This document shows, one piece after another, positions 36,832 to 46,402 of a stretch of DNA of 64,000 nt. The stretch comes from Gammaproteobacteria bacterium (GTDB lineage: Bacteria; Pseudomonadota; Gammaproteobacteria; Xanthomonadales; Wenzhouxiangellaceae). Each line of letters begins with the position of its first letter. Positions within the stretch are counted from its first letter, which is position 1. The DNA is taken from assembly GCA_021772975.1 (NCBI GenBank), contig JAJFKY010000016.1, forward strand, positions 124,001 to 188,000, written 5' to 3'. The position numbers were made by a program, and so were the translations under genes. The notes under the pieces were generated by a model, which was not told where the DNA came from, did no database searches, and saw only the letters and a program-made list of their open reading frames with translations.

Positions 36832-37911
36832 CTATTCCAGCGCATCGGGCAACACCTCGTTATCTACGATACTGGCAGCCGGCGCATTGGGATCAATGCG
36901 TTCCATCAAGTAACACAGGCAATCCTGCCGGATAACCCTTACATCCGGCGTCAGCATGGATGGCATCAATGGCCGCAGGGTACGCAACATGCCGTTAGTG
37001 AAGCTGAAGCAATTATCGGTAATGTCATTGCCGTAGTGGTCCAGCGCCAGCAGGCAGCGTGAGCTATGACCATGCAGGTAAGCCAGCAAAGTGCCGGGCG
37101 CCAGTTCGTGGAAGTTCAGATGATCCAGGTTGGCGATAAAGCTGAGCGTGGATTTTTCCGGCATAAAGCCGAATTTCAGATCGGGTGATACATAAACCGT
37201 GGCCAGCATGTGATACAGCTGAGTCTGTTCAGATGACAGCGGCGTGTCATCGATACAGGGTAATCGCAGGCACTTTTCAATATAGTCCATGGCATGATCG
37301 GTGCCATGGACGTTACCGGCCTGACCGCATTCCAGGGTTACCGCCGGACAAAACTCGGAAAAGGCATCCGCCAGCGTGCCGTGCGGAACGGTAAAATACA
37401 CCACGGTCTCGGAAAACAGTCTGGCCAGATGAATCATGCGCCAGTCAATTCTGTTGATGGCCGAATAATGCGGATTCAAACCGGTATTGTTATGGATATC
37501 AATGGCGGCGAAAGGCCGCAGTGAGCGGATAAGTTCGGTGTAGTGGTGAAACAGCTGTACACACGGGTCGGGGTTGTCGGCTTGGTCCGCCTGCCCGCTC
37601 TGTGGCCAGCAACGGTTGTAATCGGGTTGTCCGTCCAAGCGTCTCAGTTGTAGCCGGGCGGCGGCGACATTGCCGATTAACAGACATATACTGCGTGGCA
37701 GGTCACGGTCCGCGTAACGGTGTTTGAGCAGGCTGCGCATGGCTTCCCAGCCGGTATCCTCATTGCCATGCTGCAATACCGAAACGACCAATGGCTGCGG
37801 GTTTTGCCCGCGGATATGAATCAGGGTCGGACCAGGCAATTGCTGGTGCAGCGCGGTCGATGGTTTTTCCAGCAAGCCATCCGGGATATGATCGAGTATA
37901 TGGGGCTGCAC
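36832..37911 (-). CDS. AstE/ASPA-type zinc carboxypeptidase-like hydrolase
   Basis: A 359-residue protein. VVSVLQHGNEDTGW (H48, E51) supplies two zinc ligands, DYNRCWP corresponds to the conserved NxR, and AIDIHNNTG (third His) and AVTLECGQ follow in order. These are the landmarks of the succinylglutamate desuccinylase/aspartoacylase branch of family M14. It probably deacylates or cleaves a small amidated substrate in the cytoplasm. It stands alone on the minus strand, so the substrate cannot be inferred from neighbours. Confidence 0.85.
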   Translation of the reverse strand: MQPHILDHIPDGLLEKPSTALHQQLPGPTLIHIRGQNPQPLVVSVLQHGNEDTGWEAMRSLLKHRYADRDLPRSICLLIGNVAAARLQLRRLDGQPDYNRCWPQSGQADQADNPDPCVQLFHHYTELIRSLRPFAAIDIHNNTGLNPHYSAINRIDWRMIHLARLFSETVVYFTVPHGTLADAFSEFCPAVTLECGQAGNVHGTDHAMDYIEKCLRLPCIDDTPLSSEQTQLYHMLATVYVSPDLKFGFMPEKSTLSFIANLDHLNFHELAPGTLLAYLHGHSSRCLLALDHYGNDITDNCFSFTNGMLRTLRPLMPSMLTPDVRVIRQDCLCYLMERIDPNAPAASIVDNEVLPDALE

Positions 37912-38157
37912 GATGCGTTAGTCTAATTCTTTGGTAGCAAGCAATCGGCCAAGTTAGCGGTTTTCCGTCGTAATGTGAAGCCCTGACATAGCGGGGACGG
38001 TTGCAAGACGCGACAGGGCTCTTGAAACCAGCGGCCATTGTCCCGACTATTTGAGGAACTCCGTGGTCCGGCGCCGCGGAAATTTCCGGGATTATAAAAC
38101 TGGACCTGCATTTGCTGGTCCATTGGAATTGATAGTTTTTGCAGGAGAGTCAAGTCA

Positions 38158-39093
38158 ATGATTGAAGCACAATCTCTGACACGTCATTTCGGTGATCTGG
38201 TCGCGGTAGACGGGATTACCTTCACGGTCGATACCGGGCAGGTGCTCGGTTTTCTGGGCCCTAACGGGGCAGGCAAATCGACCACCATGAAAATACTGAC
38301 GGGCTTTTTACCGCCCACTTCCGGAACCGCCATTATTAATGGCTACGATATCAGCAATGATTCGCTGGCGGTGCGCCGGGAAATCGGTTATCTGCCGGAA
38401 GGTGCGCCATTGTATGGTGAAATGGATGTAATCCGGTTCCTGCAGTTTGTGGCCCGCGCGCGTGGTTTCAGTGGCGCTGAGGCGGAGCGCAAGGCCGCGG
38501 CCGCGGCTGATCGCCTGAATCTGAAACATGTGTTGAAACAGCGGATTGAAACTCTATCCAAAGGCTACAAACGCCGGGTGGGTCTGGCACAGGCCATTCT
38601 GCATGATCCTAAAGTACTGATTCTGGACGAGCCGACCGATGGTCTGGATCCCAATCAGAAACATGAAGTCCGTGAACTGATTCGCAATATGTCCGAGCAT
38701 CGCACCATTGTGGTTTCCACCCATATCCTGGAGGAAGTCGATGCCTTGTGTAATCGCGCCATGATCATCGCGGATGGCAAGCTGGTCGCCGATGATACCC
38801 CGGCCGGGCTGATCGAGCGCTCCCGCTATCACAATGCGGTGACGCTGAGCGTGACGGATCTGCAGGCCGCGGCCAGTGTGCTCAGCAAGCTGCCGGAAGC
38901 CGCCAAGGTGGAAGTGCGCGATGGTGAAATCACGGTCTTTCCGCAACCTGACACTCATCTGCTGCTGGCCGTTAACCGGGTCATTGCCGAGCACGGCTGG
39001 CAGGTTCATACCCTGCGGCTGGAAGCCGGGCGCCTGGACGAGGTGTTTCGCAATATCACCCGCGAAGCTGAACCACAGGAGGCGGCGGCATGA
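38158..39093 (+). CDS. ABC transporter ATPase, GldA-like
   Basis: A 311-residue protein. Walker A GPNGAGKST, signature LSKGYKRRVGLAQAI and Walker B KVLILDEPTDGLDPNQ are complete. The C-terminal about 90 residues (VTLSVTDLQAAASVLSKLPEAAKVEVRDGE) are the small accessory domain of GldA/NatA ATPases. AGGAGAG lies 8 bp before the ATG. It overlaps the permease gene by 4 bp. In flavobacteria GldA belongs to gliding/secretion, but this gammaproteobacterial branch is of unknown substrate. Confidence 0.9.
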   Translation: MIEAQSLTRHFGDLVAVDGITFTVDTGQVLGFLGPNGAGKSTTMKILTGFLPPTSGTAIINGYDISNDSLAVRREIGYLPEGAPLYGEMDVIRFLQFVARARGFSGAEAERKAAAAADRLNLKHVLKQRIETLSKGYKRRVGLAQAILHDPKVLILDEPTDGLDPNQKHEVRELIRNMSEHRTIVVSTHILEEVDALCNRAMIIADGKLVADDTPAGLIERSRYHNAVTLSVTDLQAAASVLSKLPEAAKVEVRDGEITVFPQPDTHLLLAVNRVIAEHGWQVHTLRLEAGRLDEVFRNITREAEPQEAAA

Positions 39094-39839
39094 AAAACTT
39101 TCTGCAGGGTATGCACACCGTAATGCGGCGTGAACTGACCGCTTATTTCGCCACTCCGGTTGCCTGGGTTTTTATTGTAATCTTCACCATGCTGGCGGCC
39201 GCGTTCACCTTTTATCTGGGCGGCTTTTATCAGCGCGGTCTGGCGGACCTGGATCCGTTTTTCCGTTTTCATCCCTGGTTGTATCTGTTTCTGGTGCCCG
39301 CGCTGGCGATGCGGCTGTGGGCCGAGGAGCGTAAATCCGGCACCATTGAGCTGCTGTTGACGCTGCCGATCACCATGTCGCAGGCGATCGTGGGCAAATT
39401 CCTGGCGGCCTGGCTGTTTCTGGGCCTGGCGCTGGCGTTGACCGTCCCGATCTGGTTTACCGTCAATTATCTGGGCGATCCTGATAACGGTGTGATCCTG
39501 GCGGCTTATATCGGCAGCTGGCTGATGGCCGGGGCATTTTTATCAATCGGCAGTTGCATGTCGGCGGTAACGCGCAATCAGGTGGTGGCCTTTATCCTGG
39601 CGGTGGTGGTCTGTTTCGGTTTCCTGCTCAGTGGTCTGCCGCTGGTGCTGGACTCTTTCCGGGCCATAGGTTTGCCGCAGGGATTCGTTGACGGGATTGC
39701 CAATATCAGTTTGACAGTGCATTTTGACGCTATTTCGCGGGGTGTTCTGGATCTGCGCGATCTGATCTATTTTGCGCTGGTAATCGGCTTCTGGCTGACC
39801 TCCAATCTGATTATTCTGCAACTGCGCAAAGCAGACTGA
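39090..39839 (+). CDS. ABC-2 type permease, GldF-like
   Basis: A 249-residue protein with six hydrophobic segments. MRRELTAYFATPVAWVFIVIF and MRLWAEERKSGTIELLLTLPITMSQAIVGKFLAAW are typical of the NosY/GldF permease group. ATGA overlap with the ATPase gene and a 15-bp gap to the GldG-like gene mark one operon. Confidence 0.9.
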   Translation: MKNFLQGMHTVMRRELTAYFATPVAWVFIVIFTMLAAAFTFYLGGFYQRGLADLDPFFRFHPWLYLFLVPALAMRLWAEERKSGTIELLLTLPITMSQAIVGKFLAAWLFLGLALALTVPIWFTVNYLGDPDNGVILAAYIGSWLMAGAFLSIGSCMSAVTRNQVVAFILAVVVCFGFLLSGLPLVLDSFRAIGLPQGFVDGIANISLTVHFDAISRGVLDLRDLIYFALVIGFWLTSNLIILQLRKAD

Positions 39840-39854
39840 GCGGGAGAGACAAGC

Positions 39855-41711
39855 ATGCAATTTAATAGCAAACACTTTTATTCGCTGGGCGGGCTGCTGC
39901 TGCTGGCGGTGCTGTTTCTGGCGCTGACCATGATCACCAGCGGACTGTTCCGCGGCGCGCGTATGGATTTGACCGAAAACAATCTGTATACCCTGAGCGC
40001 CGGCACCAAAAACATTCTGAGCAGCATCGAAGAACCGCTTCAGGTGCAGCTGTATTTTTCCGAAGCCGCCAGTTCCGATCTGCCGCAAATCCGCAGCTAT
40101 TACCGGCGGGTGCGGGAGTTGCTGGAAGAATTCAGTCAACGGGCGGGCGGTAATCTGCAGGTCAGTTATATCGATCCGGCACCATTTTCTGAACAGGAAG
40201 ATCAGGCCGCCGCCTATGGCCTGCAGGCCGTACCGGTCAACAGCAGCGGCGACTCGCTGTATTTCGGGCTGGTGGCGACCAACAGTATCGACGGCGCGGA
40301 GACCATTCCGTTTCTGCAACCGGATAAAGAGGCTTTTCTGGAATACGATCTGGCTAAAATCATTTATACCCTGAATCAGCCGGAACGCTTGCGGGTTGGT
40401 TTGATCACCGGCCTGCCGATCAATGGTGGCTTTGATCCGCAGCGCCAGACCGCGCTGGAGCCATGGGCCATCTATACTCAGCTGGAGCAGTTTTTTGAAC
40501 TGGAGTTGATAGACGCCAGCGCCAGCGAACTACCCGCTGGAATAGCGCTGCTGATGATGGTCCACCCCAAGGGATTGACGCCGGAGTTGCTGTATTCGAT
40601 TGATCAGTTTGCGCTGCAGGGCGGACGGGTGCTGGCCTATGTGGATAGCTACGCTGAACAGGATGCCGGCGCCAGTCCACAGGCGCCAGGTATGCCGCCT
40701 CAGGCTGGCGGCAAATCAGATTTACCCGATCTGTTCGCAGCCTGGGGCGTGACCTTTGATGAATTTACCTTCGTCGCGGACGCCTTGTATGCCTTGCAGG
40801 TCAGTGTCGGCGCGGGCCAGCCGCCGGTCAGGCACCTGGGCATCCTGGGGCTGAATGGCGAGGCGATCAACGGCGAAGATATCATCACCGCTGACTTGAG
40901 CACGGTCAATCTGTCCAGCGGTGGACAGTTCATGCCGGCTGAGAATGCCACCACGATACTGGAACCTTTACTGCAAAGCAGCGAGAACAGTCAGCTGCTG
41001 GACACTCAGCGCCTGCAGTTTTTGCCCAACCCTTCGCAATTACTGAATGGCTTCCAGGCTTCCGGAATCCGCTACAATATCGCCGTGCGGGTGAGTGGTG
41101 AAGCGACCACGGCCTTCGCTGACCGGGCCGCCAGCAATTCCGGTGTTACCAGCGGTGACATCAATGTGGTGCTGGTGGGTGACACCGACCTGCTGAGCGA
41201 CCGCTTCTGGGTGCAGTCGCAGAACTTTTTTGGCCAGACGATTCTGACCCCGTTTGCCAACAATGGTGATATGGCCATCAACGCGGTGGATAACCTGATC
41301 GGCAACAGCGATTTAATCAGTATCCGCACCCGCGCGGTTTCCAGCCGGCCGTTTGATCGGGTGAATGAATTGCGGCTGGCCGCGGAACGTCGTCTGCAGG
41401 ATACCGAGGAACAGCTGCAACAGCGGTTGCAGGAAACCGAGCAGCGTCTGAACGAGCTGCAATCGGCCCGTGGCAGCAATGCTCAGGATGGCAATCTGGC
41501 GGTCTTCAGTGCCGAGCAGGAAGCCGAGGTCAAGCGCTTTTTGGATCAGAAACTGGAAATCCGGCGGGAACTGCGCCAGGTGCGCCGTGAGCTGGACAAG
41601 GATATTGAAGCGCTGGGCAATAACCTGAAAGTTCTGAATATTTTTCTGGTGCCCGTGCTGGTGCTCATAGCAGCTGTGCTGTGGTATTGGCGCCGGCGCC
41701 GCACTGCCTGA
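39855..41711 (+). CDS. GldG-like ABC accessory protein
   Basis: A 618-residue protein. An N-terminal membrane helix (LGGLLLLAVLFLALTMI) precedes MDLTENNLYTLSAGTKNIL, the conserved GldG entry motif. A large extracytoplasmic region follows, then a coiled coil (about 500-590, RLQDTEEQLQQRLQETEQRLNELQ) and a C-terminal helix (ILNIFLVPVLVLIAAVLWYWRRRR). Known as the ABC-type uncharacterised transport system auxiliary subunit. It is coupled with GldA/F-like genes and a DUF4340 gene. Confidence 0.88.
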   Translation: MQFNSKHFYSLGGLLLLAVLFLALTMITSGLFRGARMDLTENNLYTLSAGTKNILSSIEEPLQVQLYFSEAASSDLPQIRSYYRRVRELLEEFSQRAGGNLQVSYIDPAPFSEQEDQAAAYGLQAVPVNSSGDSLYFGLVATNSIDGAETIPFLQPDKEAFLEYDLAKIIYTLNQPERLRVGLITGLPINGGFDPQRQTALEPWAIYTQLEQFFELELIDASASELPAGIALLMMVHPKGLTPELLYSIDQFALQGGRVLAYVDSYAEQDAGASPQAPGMPPQAGGKSDLPDLFAAWGVTFDEFTFVADALYALQVSVGAGQPPVRHLGILGLNGEAINGEDIITADLSTVNLSSGGQFMPAENATTILEPLLQSSENSQLLDTQRLQFLPNPSQLLNGFQASGIRYNIAVRVSGEATTAFADRAASNSGVTSGDINVVLVGDTDLLSDRFWVQSQNFFGQTILTPFANNGDMAINAVDNLIGNSDLISIRTRAVSSRPFDRVNELRLAAERRLQDTEEQLQQRLQETEQRLNELQSARGSNAQDGNLAVFSAEQEAEVKRFLDQKLEIRRELRQVRRELDKDIEALGNNLKVLNIFLVPVLVLIAAVLWYWRRRRTA

Positions 41712-41730
41712 TTGCCTGGGAGAATCAGCC

Positions 41731-42930
41731 ATGAAAAAAAGCAGTTTTGTTATTCTTGGAGTACTCGCGCTGGCAGCCGTGCTGGTCGCCTGGCAGCTGG
41801 GCCTCAAACCACGTCAGGCTGACCCGCTGAATGCGGAGGCATTGAGTGCCGGTGAATTGCTGTTACCGGACTTTGCCGACAGCGCCAATCAGATCGAGCA
41901 GGTGGAAATTATTGGTGCCGGCAATAACACCCTGGTGACATTGCAGCGCGGCGAGGATCACTGGGGTATCGTCGAGCGTGGTGGTTTCCCGGCCGACTGG
42001 TCGCAGGTCCGGGGCTTATTGCGGGAACTGGGTCAGGCCGAAGTGATTGCGCCCAAAACCGCCCGGCCTGAGAATTATGCCCGCCTCGGGGTTGCTGATG
42101 TCAGCACTGACAATACCGGCGGCGGTCTGCTGCGCTGGGGCAGCGCACCCGATCAGTCACTGATCATCGGGATTGAGCCGAGTGATCTGACCGGCCGTTA
42201 TGTGCGTCAGCCGGAGGCCGCTCAGAGCTATCTGGTGGATCAGCCGCTGGAGGTAAGAACCGATCCGCGTGACTGGATTGATGCGGCCATTCTGGATTGG
42301 CAGGCTGACCGCTTGCGGAGCATCACCATCCGGCATGCCGATGGCGATACCGTACGCATCCAGCGCAGCAATCCGGATGCCCTGGAAATGAACCTGATCA
42401 ATATTCCTGATGGCCGTGAGATCAGCGGGCAGTGGGCAGTCAATGGGATTGCCAACAGTCTGGTCAGTCTGCGCGCGGATGATGTACGCCGCGCCTCAGG
42501 AGAATTACCCGACAACGCCACCCGGGCATTATTTGAGACCGATGACGGCATCAATCTGGTGCTCAGCCTGTACCGTGATGAGGCGCCTGCGGATAATCCG
42601 GAAAGCGCTGCCGAGGAAGGCGCCATTGAGACTGCTGAGGGTGAATACCTGGTGCGGTTTGAAGTGACTCGGGAACCGCAGCCAGCCAATTCTCAGGCAG
42701 TCGCTAATCAAGACGCAGAAACTGATTCCGGGGCAGCGCCATCCGCTACGGTGATGGATACAAGCGATAACCAGGACGCTGATCCACAGGCTGAGGTCGA
42801 GCGCCTGAGCAGGCGGGTTGACGGCTGGGAGTTTATTATTCCGGACTACAAATACAACAGCATTAACAAACGTCTGGAAGACCTGTTGAAACCATTGCCT
42901 TCGGATAGCGATGCCAGCGTTACGGAATGA
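41731..42930 (+). CDS. DUF4340 domain protein
   Basis: A 399-residue protein. One N-terminal anchor (SSFVILGVLALAAVLVAWQLGL) precedes a periplasmic DUF4340 region: VTLQRGEDHWGIVERGGFPADWSQVRGLLREL, RYVRQPEAAQSYLVDQPLEV and WIDAAILDW. Residues about 315-355 are an acidic, low-complexity linker. It is the standard fourth gene after GldG-like genes in gammaproteobacteria; the function of the complex is not established. Start has GGGAGAA 9 bp upstream. Confidence 0.85.
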   Translation: MKKSSFVILGVLALAAVLVAWQLGLKPRQADPLNAEALSAGELLLPDFADSANQIEQVEIIGAGNNTLVTLQRGEDHWGIVERGGFPADWSQVRGLLRELGQAEVIAPKTARPENYARLGVADVSTDNTGGGLLRWGSAPDQSLIIGIEPSDLTGRYVRQPEAAQSYLVDQPLEVRTDPRDWIDAAILDWQADRLRSITIRHADGDTVRIQRSNPDALEMNLINIPDGREISGQWAVNGIANSLVSLRADDVRRASGELPDNATRALFETDDGINLVLSLYRDEAPADNPESAAEEGAIETAEGEYLVRFEVTREPQPANSQAVANQDAETDSGAAPSATVMDTSDNQDADPQAEVERLSRRVDGWEFIIPDYKYNSINKRLEDLLKPLPSDSDASVTE

Positions 42931-42953
42931 GTTGAAAATAACCTCGGCAACCG

Positions 42954-43322
42954 GTGTCTGAACGGCAGATACTGTTGCTGATAGCCAGTCTGCTGGGTGG
43001 ACTGGCGGTGCTGCTGGGCGCGTTCGGCGCCCACGCACTGCAACTCACGACACCTCACTCCGGCTGGTTTGAAACAGCCAGTCAATATCATTTTTATCAT
43101 AGTCTGGCGCTGCTGATCCTGGCCGTATTACCACTGCCCGGGCGTTGGCGACGCGCGGTAGCTATTGCCTGGGTGGCTGGGTTACTGATGTTTTCCGGCA
43201 GCCTGTACCTGGCGGCGGTGGAATGGGTGCGCTGGTTCTGGTTGACGCCGGTGGGTGGCGTGGCCCTGCTGCTCGGCTGGCTGTTGCTGGCGCTGGCTGT
43301 CACCAGACCGGCACAGCGTTAG
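42954..43322 (+). CDS. DUF423 small membrane protein
   Basis: A 122-residue protein starting at GTG. LIASLLGGLAVLLGAFGAHAL and the four hydrophobic helices, with HFYHSLALLILAVL and FSGSLYL, define DUF423 (YgdD-like). Inner membrane; function unknown. It lies 23 bp after the DUF4340 gene, possibly co-transcribed. Confidence 0.88.
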   Translation: MSERQILLLIASLLGGLAVLLGAFGAHALQLTTPHSGWFETASQYHFYHSLALLILAVLPLPGRWRRAVAIAWVAGLLMFSGSLYLAAVEWVRWFWLTPVGGVALLLGWLLLALAVTRPAQR

Positions 43323-43491
43323 CTGTTTGCACCGCCGGCGGACAAAGCCTGCGTGCCGACTGAAAGTATATTAATGACTGGACCGTATTCCGGCGTTTAG
43401 GTCATGCCTGTTAACGCTTCATCGCTGGCCCGCCCGGAACTTCAGGCAAGGCTATGTCATAATCAGTAAAACTCTGATCGGGGAGATCACA

Positions 43492-46395
43492 ATGCAAAAA
43501 ACTCAATTTTTCATGGGCCTGCTGGGCAGCATAGCGTTGGCATTGAGCATGGCAGCTTCATCAGCAGCGCATGCACAAATCACGGTAACCGGTCTGGATG
43601 GAACCGTGACAGTTTCTCAGGATGAGTTGGGTATTCCTTCAATCAGTGGCGGTAGTGAACATGATGTGGCGTTTGTGCAGGGTTATCTGCATGCCCGCGA
43701 CCGGTTTTTTGCCATGGACCTGAACCGCCGGGTGCCCAGCGGCAGCGCGGCCGAACTGTTCGGGCCCAGCGTGCTGGCTGATGATATTCAACTACGTACT
43801 TTGGGACTCAGGCGTGCAGCCTGGGCCACCTATGCGGCAATGAGTGTCAATACCCGCGCCTGGATACAGGCGTACTCCAACGGTGTGAATGCTTATCTGG
43901 ACGAAGGAAATCCGCTGCCACCGGAATATGGCGTACTGCAATTGGATCAGGTGCCGCCGTGGTCCCCGGTGGATTCCATCGTGGTCGGCAAGGCGCTGGC
44001 CTTTCAGTTATCTTTTGATCTGGATATTGATAACACCATCAGCGCCATGGCCTTTCAACAGGCGGGCGCTGTTGTCGGGTTCGATGGCGCAGCGTTGTTC
44101 TCGCAAGACCTGTTCCGCAGCGCACCGGTGGATGACCGGGTAACTGTTCCAGGTTTTCTGCAAAGCATCGGTGGCGTTATGCTGCCGGCGGTAACCGCGC
44201 AGATTGCTCAGGAGTCGAACGGTGGCAAAAGTGCGTCCACAGCTGAACGCGTATCGATGGGTGCGATTGACCCGGTCGGGGTTGAGCTGGCCAAAAGCTA
44301 CCGGGAAAAAATCAGCACCGTGCCGATGCTGAAAGACAGCCTGGATCGGCGCAGTACTGAAATTGGTTCCAATGCGTGGGCGGTCAGTGGTGATTTTACC
44401 GCCAATGGCAATGCCATTCTGGCCAATGATCCGCATTTGTCGCTGTCGTTTCCTTCAGTATTTACCGAAGAACAGCTGATCAACACCGGACAGGGAATTA
44501 CCGTGAGTGGCGTTGCGGTGCCGGGCGCACCGGGCATTATCCAGGGCTGTAATCAGTTTCTGTGCTGGGGAACCACCACCAACCCGATGGACGTGACCGA
44601 TACCTATCAGGAAACCCTGGCGCTCAATGGTCTGGGATTGCCGGTAGCCACCACATTCAGAGGCCAGGAAGAACAGGTGCTGGCGGTATTTCAAAGCTAT
44701 TTTGTCAACGACAGCAATGATGGCAACATCAACAGCGTGACCCGTGCCAATGTGGGTTATGACCAGGGCGGTATCACCTTCATCGTACCACGCCGCAATA
44801 ATGGGCCTTTGGTGGAAGTTGACGGGACATTCGGTCTCAGCGTGCAATATTCAGGCTGGGGCGCGACGTTTGAACTGGAGTCTTTCCGGCGCATCAATCG
44901 CGCACGCAACCTGAGTCAATTCCAAGCTGCCCTGCAGTTTTTTGATGTCGGATCGCAAAACTTCCTGTATGCCGATGTAGCAGGCAATATCGCCTATTAT
45001 GTGAGTGCCGAACAGCCTGTGCGTGCTGATCTTCAGGACGATATGGCGCCAGATGGCGGCATCCCGCCATTCTTAATCCGCGATGGTTCAGGCACCTTGA
45101 ATCACGAATGGCTGCCGGTGCGCAACCGCCAGCCCAATCAGGCCGTGCCGTATGAAATTCTGCCGTTCAGCGAAATGCCGCAGGCAGTCAATCCGGCCAC
45201 CGGTTATCTGGCCAATGCCAATAATGACCCGATCGGCACCACACTGGATAACAACGCATTGAATCAGATCCGTCCAGGTGGCGGTTTGTATTATCTGAAT
45301 CCAGGTTATTCAGAGTTCCGACAGGGGCGGATTGACCGGGTGCTGCAGGATTTGATCGCACAGGGCAATATTACGGTTCAGGATATGGTGGCGCTGCAAG
45401 GCAACAATCAGTTACTGGATGCCCAGTTGGCGGTACCGTCTATCCTTGCTTTTTATCAGCCTATTGCGCAAATCAGACAGGCAGGTATTGTCGATTGCGG
45501 TCCTCCGGTCAGCCCCGAGAATGCTTTAATCTGTGATGACAGTCTGGCTGAGGCTGTGGGCATTCTGGCTGGATGGGATTTTTCCACTCCGACAGGCATT
45601 CAGGCTGGCTTTGATCCGGGCGATAACCCGGCGTCATTACCAGTGCCAGGTGCCGCGGAAATCGAAGCCAGCGTGGCCGCGACCCTATTCGCGGCATGGC
45701 GCGGTCAGGTAATCGCCAACTCGGTGGATGGTTTTTTGAACGCTGTGGGTCTGGATGATTTCGGGCCCGGCAGCCGGCAGGCATTGTCAGCGACCTATAA
45801 CCAGATTCTCAACTTTTCGGAATTGCAGGGAGTAGGTGCTTCCGGGGTGCCACTGTTGCAGGCGCCTGGAATCGCTGATCCGGCACAGGCGGCCACGGCG
45901 GTGGTGATCGGCAGTTTGCAGTCTGCTTTGGAGTTGCTGGCCAGCGATGAGTTTGCACCGGCGTTTAATAACTCTACTGACCTGATGGATTATCGTTGGG
46001 GTCGGTTGCATCGTATTGTTTATGATCATCCGTTTGATACTGATCCGTTCAATGTTCCCAACGGAGGAGGCTTTACCGATCTCGCCTCTGATTTGCCGGG
46101 TATTGCCAGGGCCGGAGGTTATGACACGGTGGATGCCTCATCGCACAGCACACGCGCGGATGGTCTGAACGAATTCATGTTCGGCTCAGGACCCGCCCGC
46201 CGCTTTGTCGGCGAAATGCGCCCATCCGGTCCGGCGGGTCTGGAAGTCATTCCCGGTGGCCGCAGTTCGGTGTTCTTCAGTCCGAATTATGCCGATCAAC
46301 TGCCATTGTGGCTGACCAATGATTATCATCCGCTGACTCTGGGCAGTGCCGCCGCGCAGGCTAGCGCGGTCAGCGTACTGACTTTTTCACCGTGA
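43492..46395 (+). CDS. Penicillin acylase family Ntn-hydrolase, exported
   Basis: A 967-residue precursor. Signal peptide MQKTQFFMGLLGSIALALSMAASSAAHA. The alpha-chain part has DELGIPSISGGSEHDVAFVQGYLHARDRFFAMDLNRR. Autoproteolysis would expose the N-terminal Ser of SNAWAVSG (S293). Downstream ILANDPHLSLSFPSVF and RFVGEMRPSG are also family marks. These enzymes hydrolyse amide side chains, including penicillins and acyl-homoserine lactones in some members; substrate here unknown. It is longer than most (750-850 aa) and has inserts after residue 600. GGGGAG lies 6 bp before the ATG. Confidence 0.9.
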   Translation: MQKTQFFMGLLGSIALALSMAASSAAHAQITVTGLDGTVTVSQDELGIPSISGGSEHDVAFVQGYLHARDRFFAMDLNRRVPSGSAAELFGPSVLADDIQLRTLGLRRAAWATYAAMSVNTRAWIQAYSNGVNAYLDEGNPLPPEYGVLQLDQVPPWSPVDSIVVGKALAFQLSFDLDIDNTISAMAFQQAGAVVGFDGAALFSQDLFRSAPVDDRVTVPGFLQSIGGVMLPAVTAQIAQESNGGKSASTAERVSMGAIDPVGVELAKSYREKISTVPMLKDSLDRRSTEIGSNAWAVSGDFTANGNAILANDPHLSLSFPSVFTEEQLINTGQGITVSGVAVPGAPGIIQGCNQFLCWGTTTNPMDVTDTYQETLALNGLGLPVATTFRGQEEQVLAVFQSYFVNDSNDGNINSVTRANVGYDQGGITFIVPRRNNGPLVEVDGTFGLSVQYSGWGATFELESFRRINRARNLSQFQAALQFFDVGSQNFLYADVAGNIAYYVSAEQPVRADLQDDMAPDGGIPPFLIRDGSGTLNHEWLPVRNRQPNQAVPYEILPFSEMPQAVNPATGYLANANNDPIGTTLDNNALNQIRPGGGLYYLNPGYSEFRQGRIDRVLQDLIAQGNITVQDMVALQGNNQLLDAQLAVPSILAFYQPIAQIRQAGIVDCGPPVSPENALICDDSLAEAVGILAGWDFSTPTGIQAGFDPGDNPASLPVPGAAEIEASVAATLFAAWRGQVIANSVDGFLNAVGLDDFGPGSRQALSATYNQILNFSELQGVGASGVPLLQAPGIADPAQAATAVVIGSLQSALELLASDEFAPAFNNSTDLMDYRWGRLHRIVYDHPFDTDPFNVPNGGGFTDLASDLPGIARAGGYDTVDASSHSTRADGLNEFMFGSGPARRFVGEMRPSGPAGLEVIPGGRSSVFFSPNYADQLPLWLTNDYHPLTLGSAAAQASAVSVLTFSP

Positions 46396-46402
46396 GCGAT
46401 TA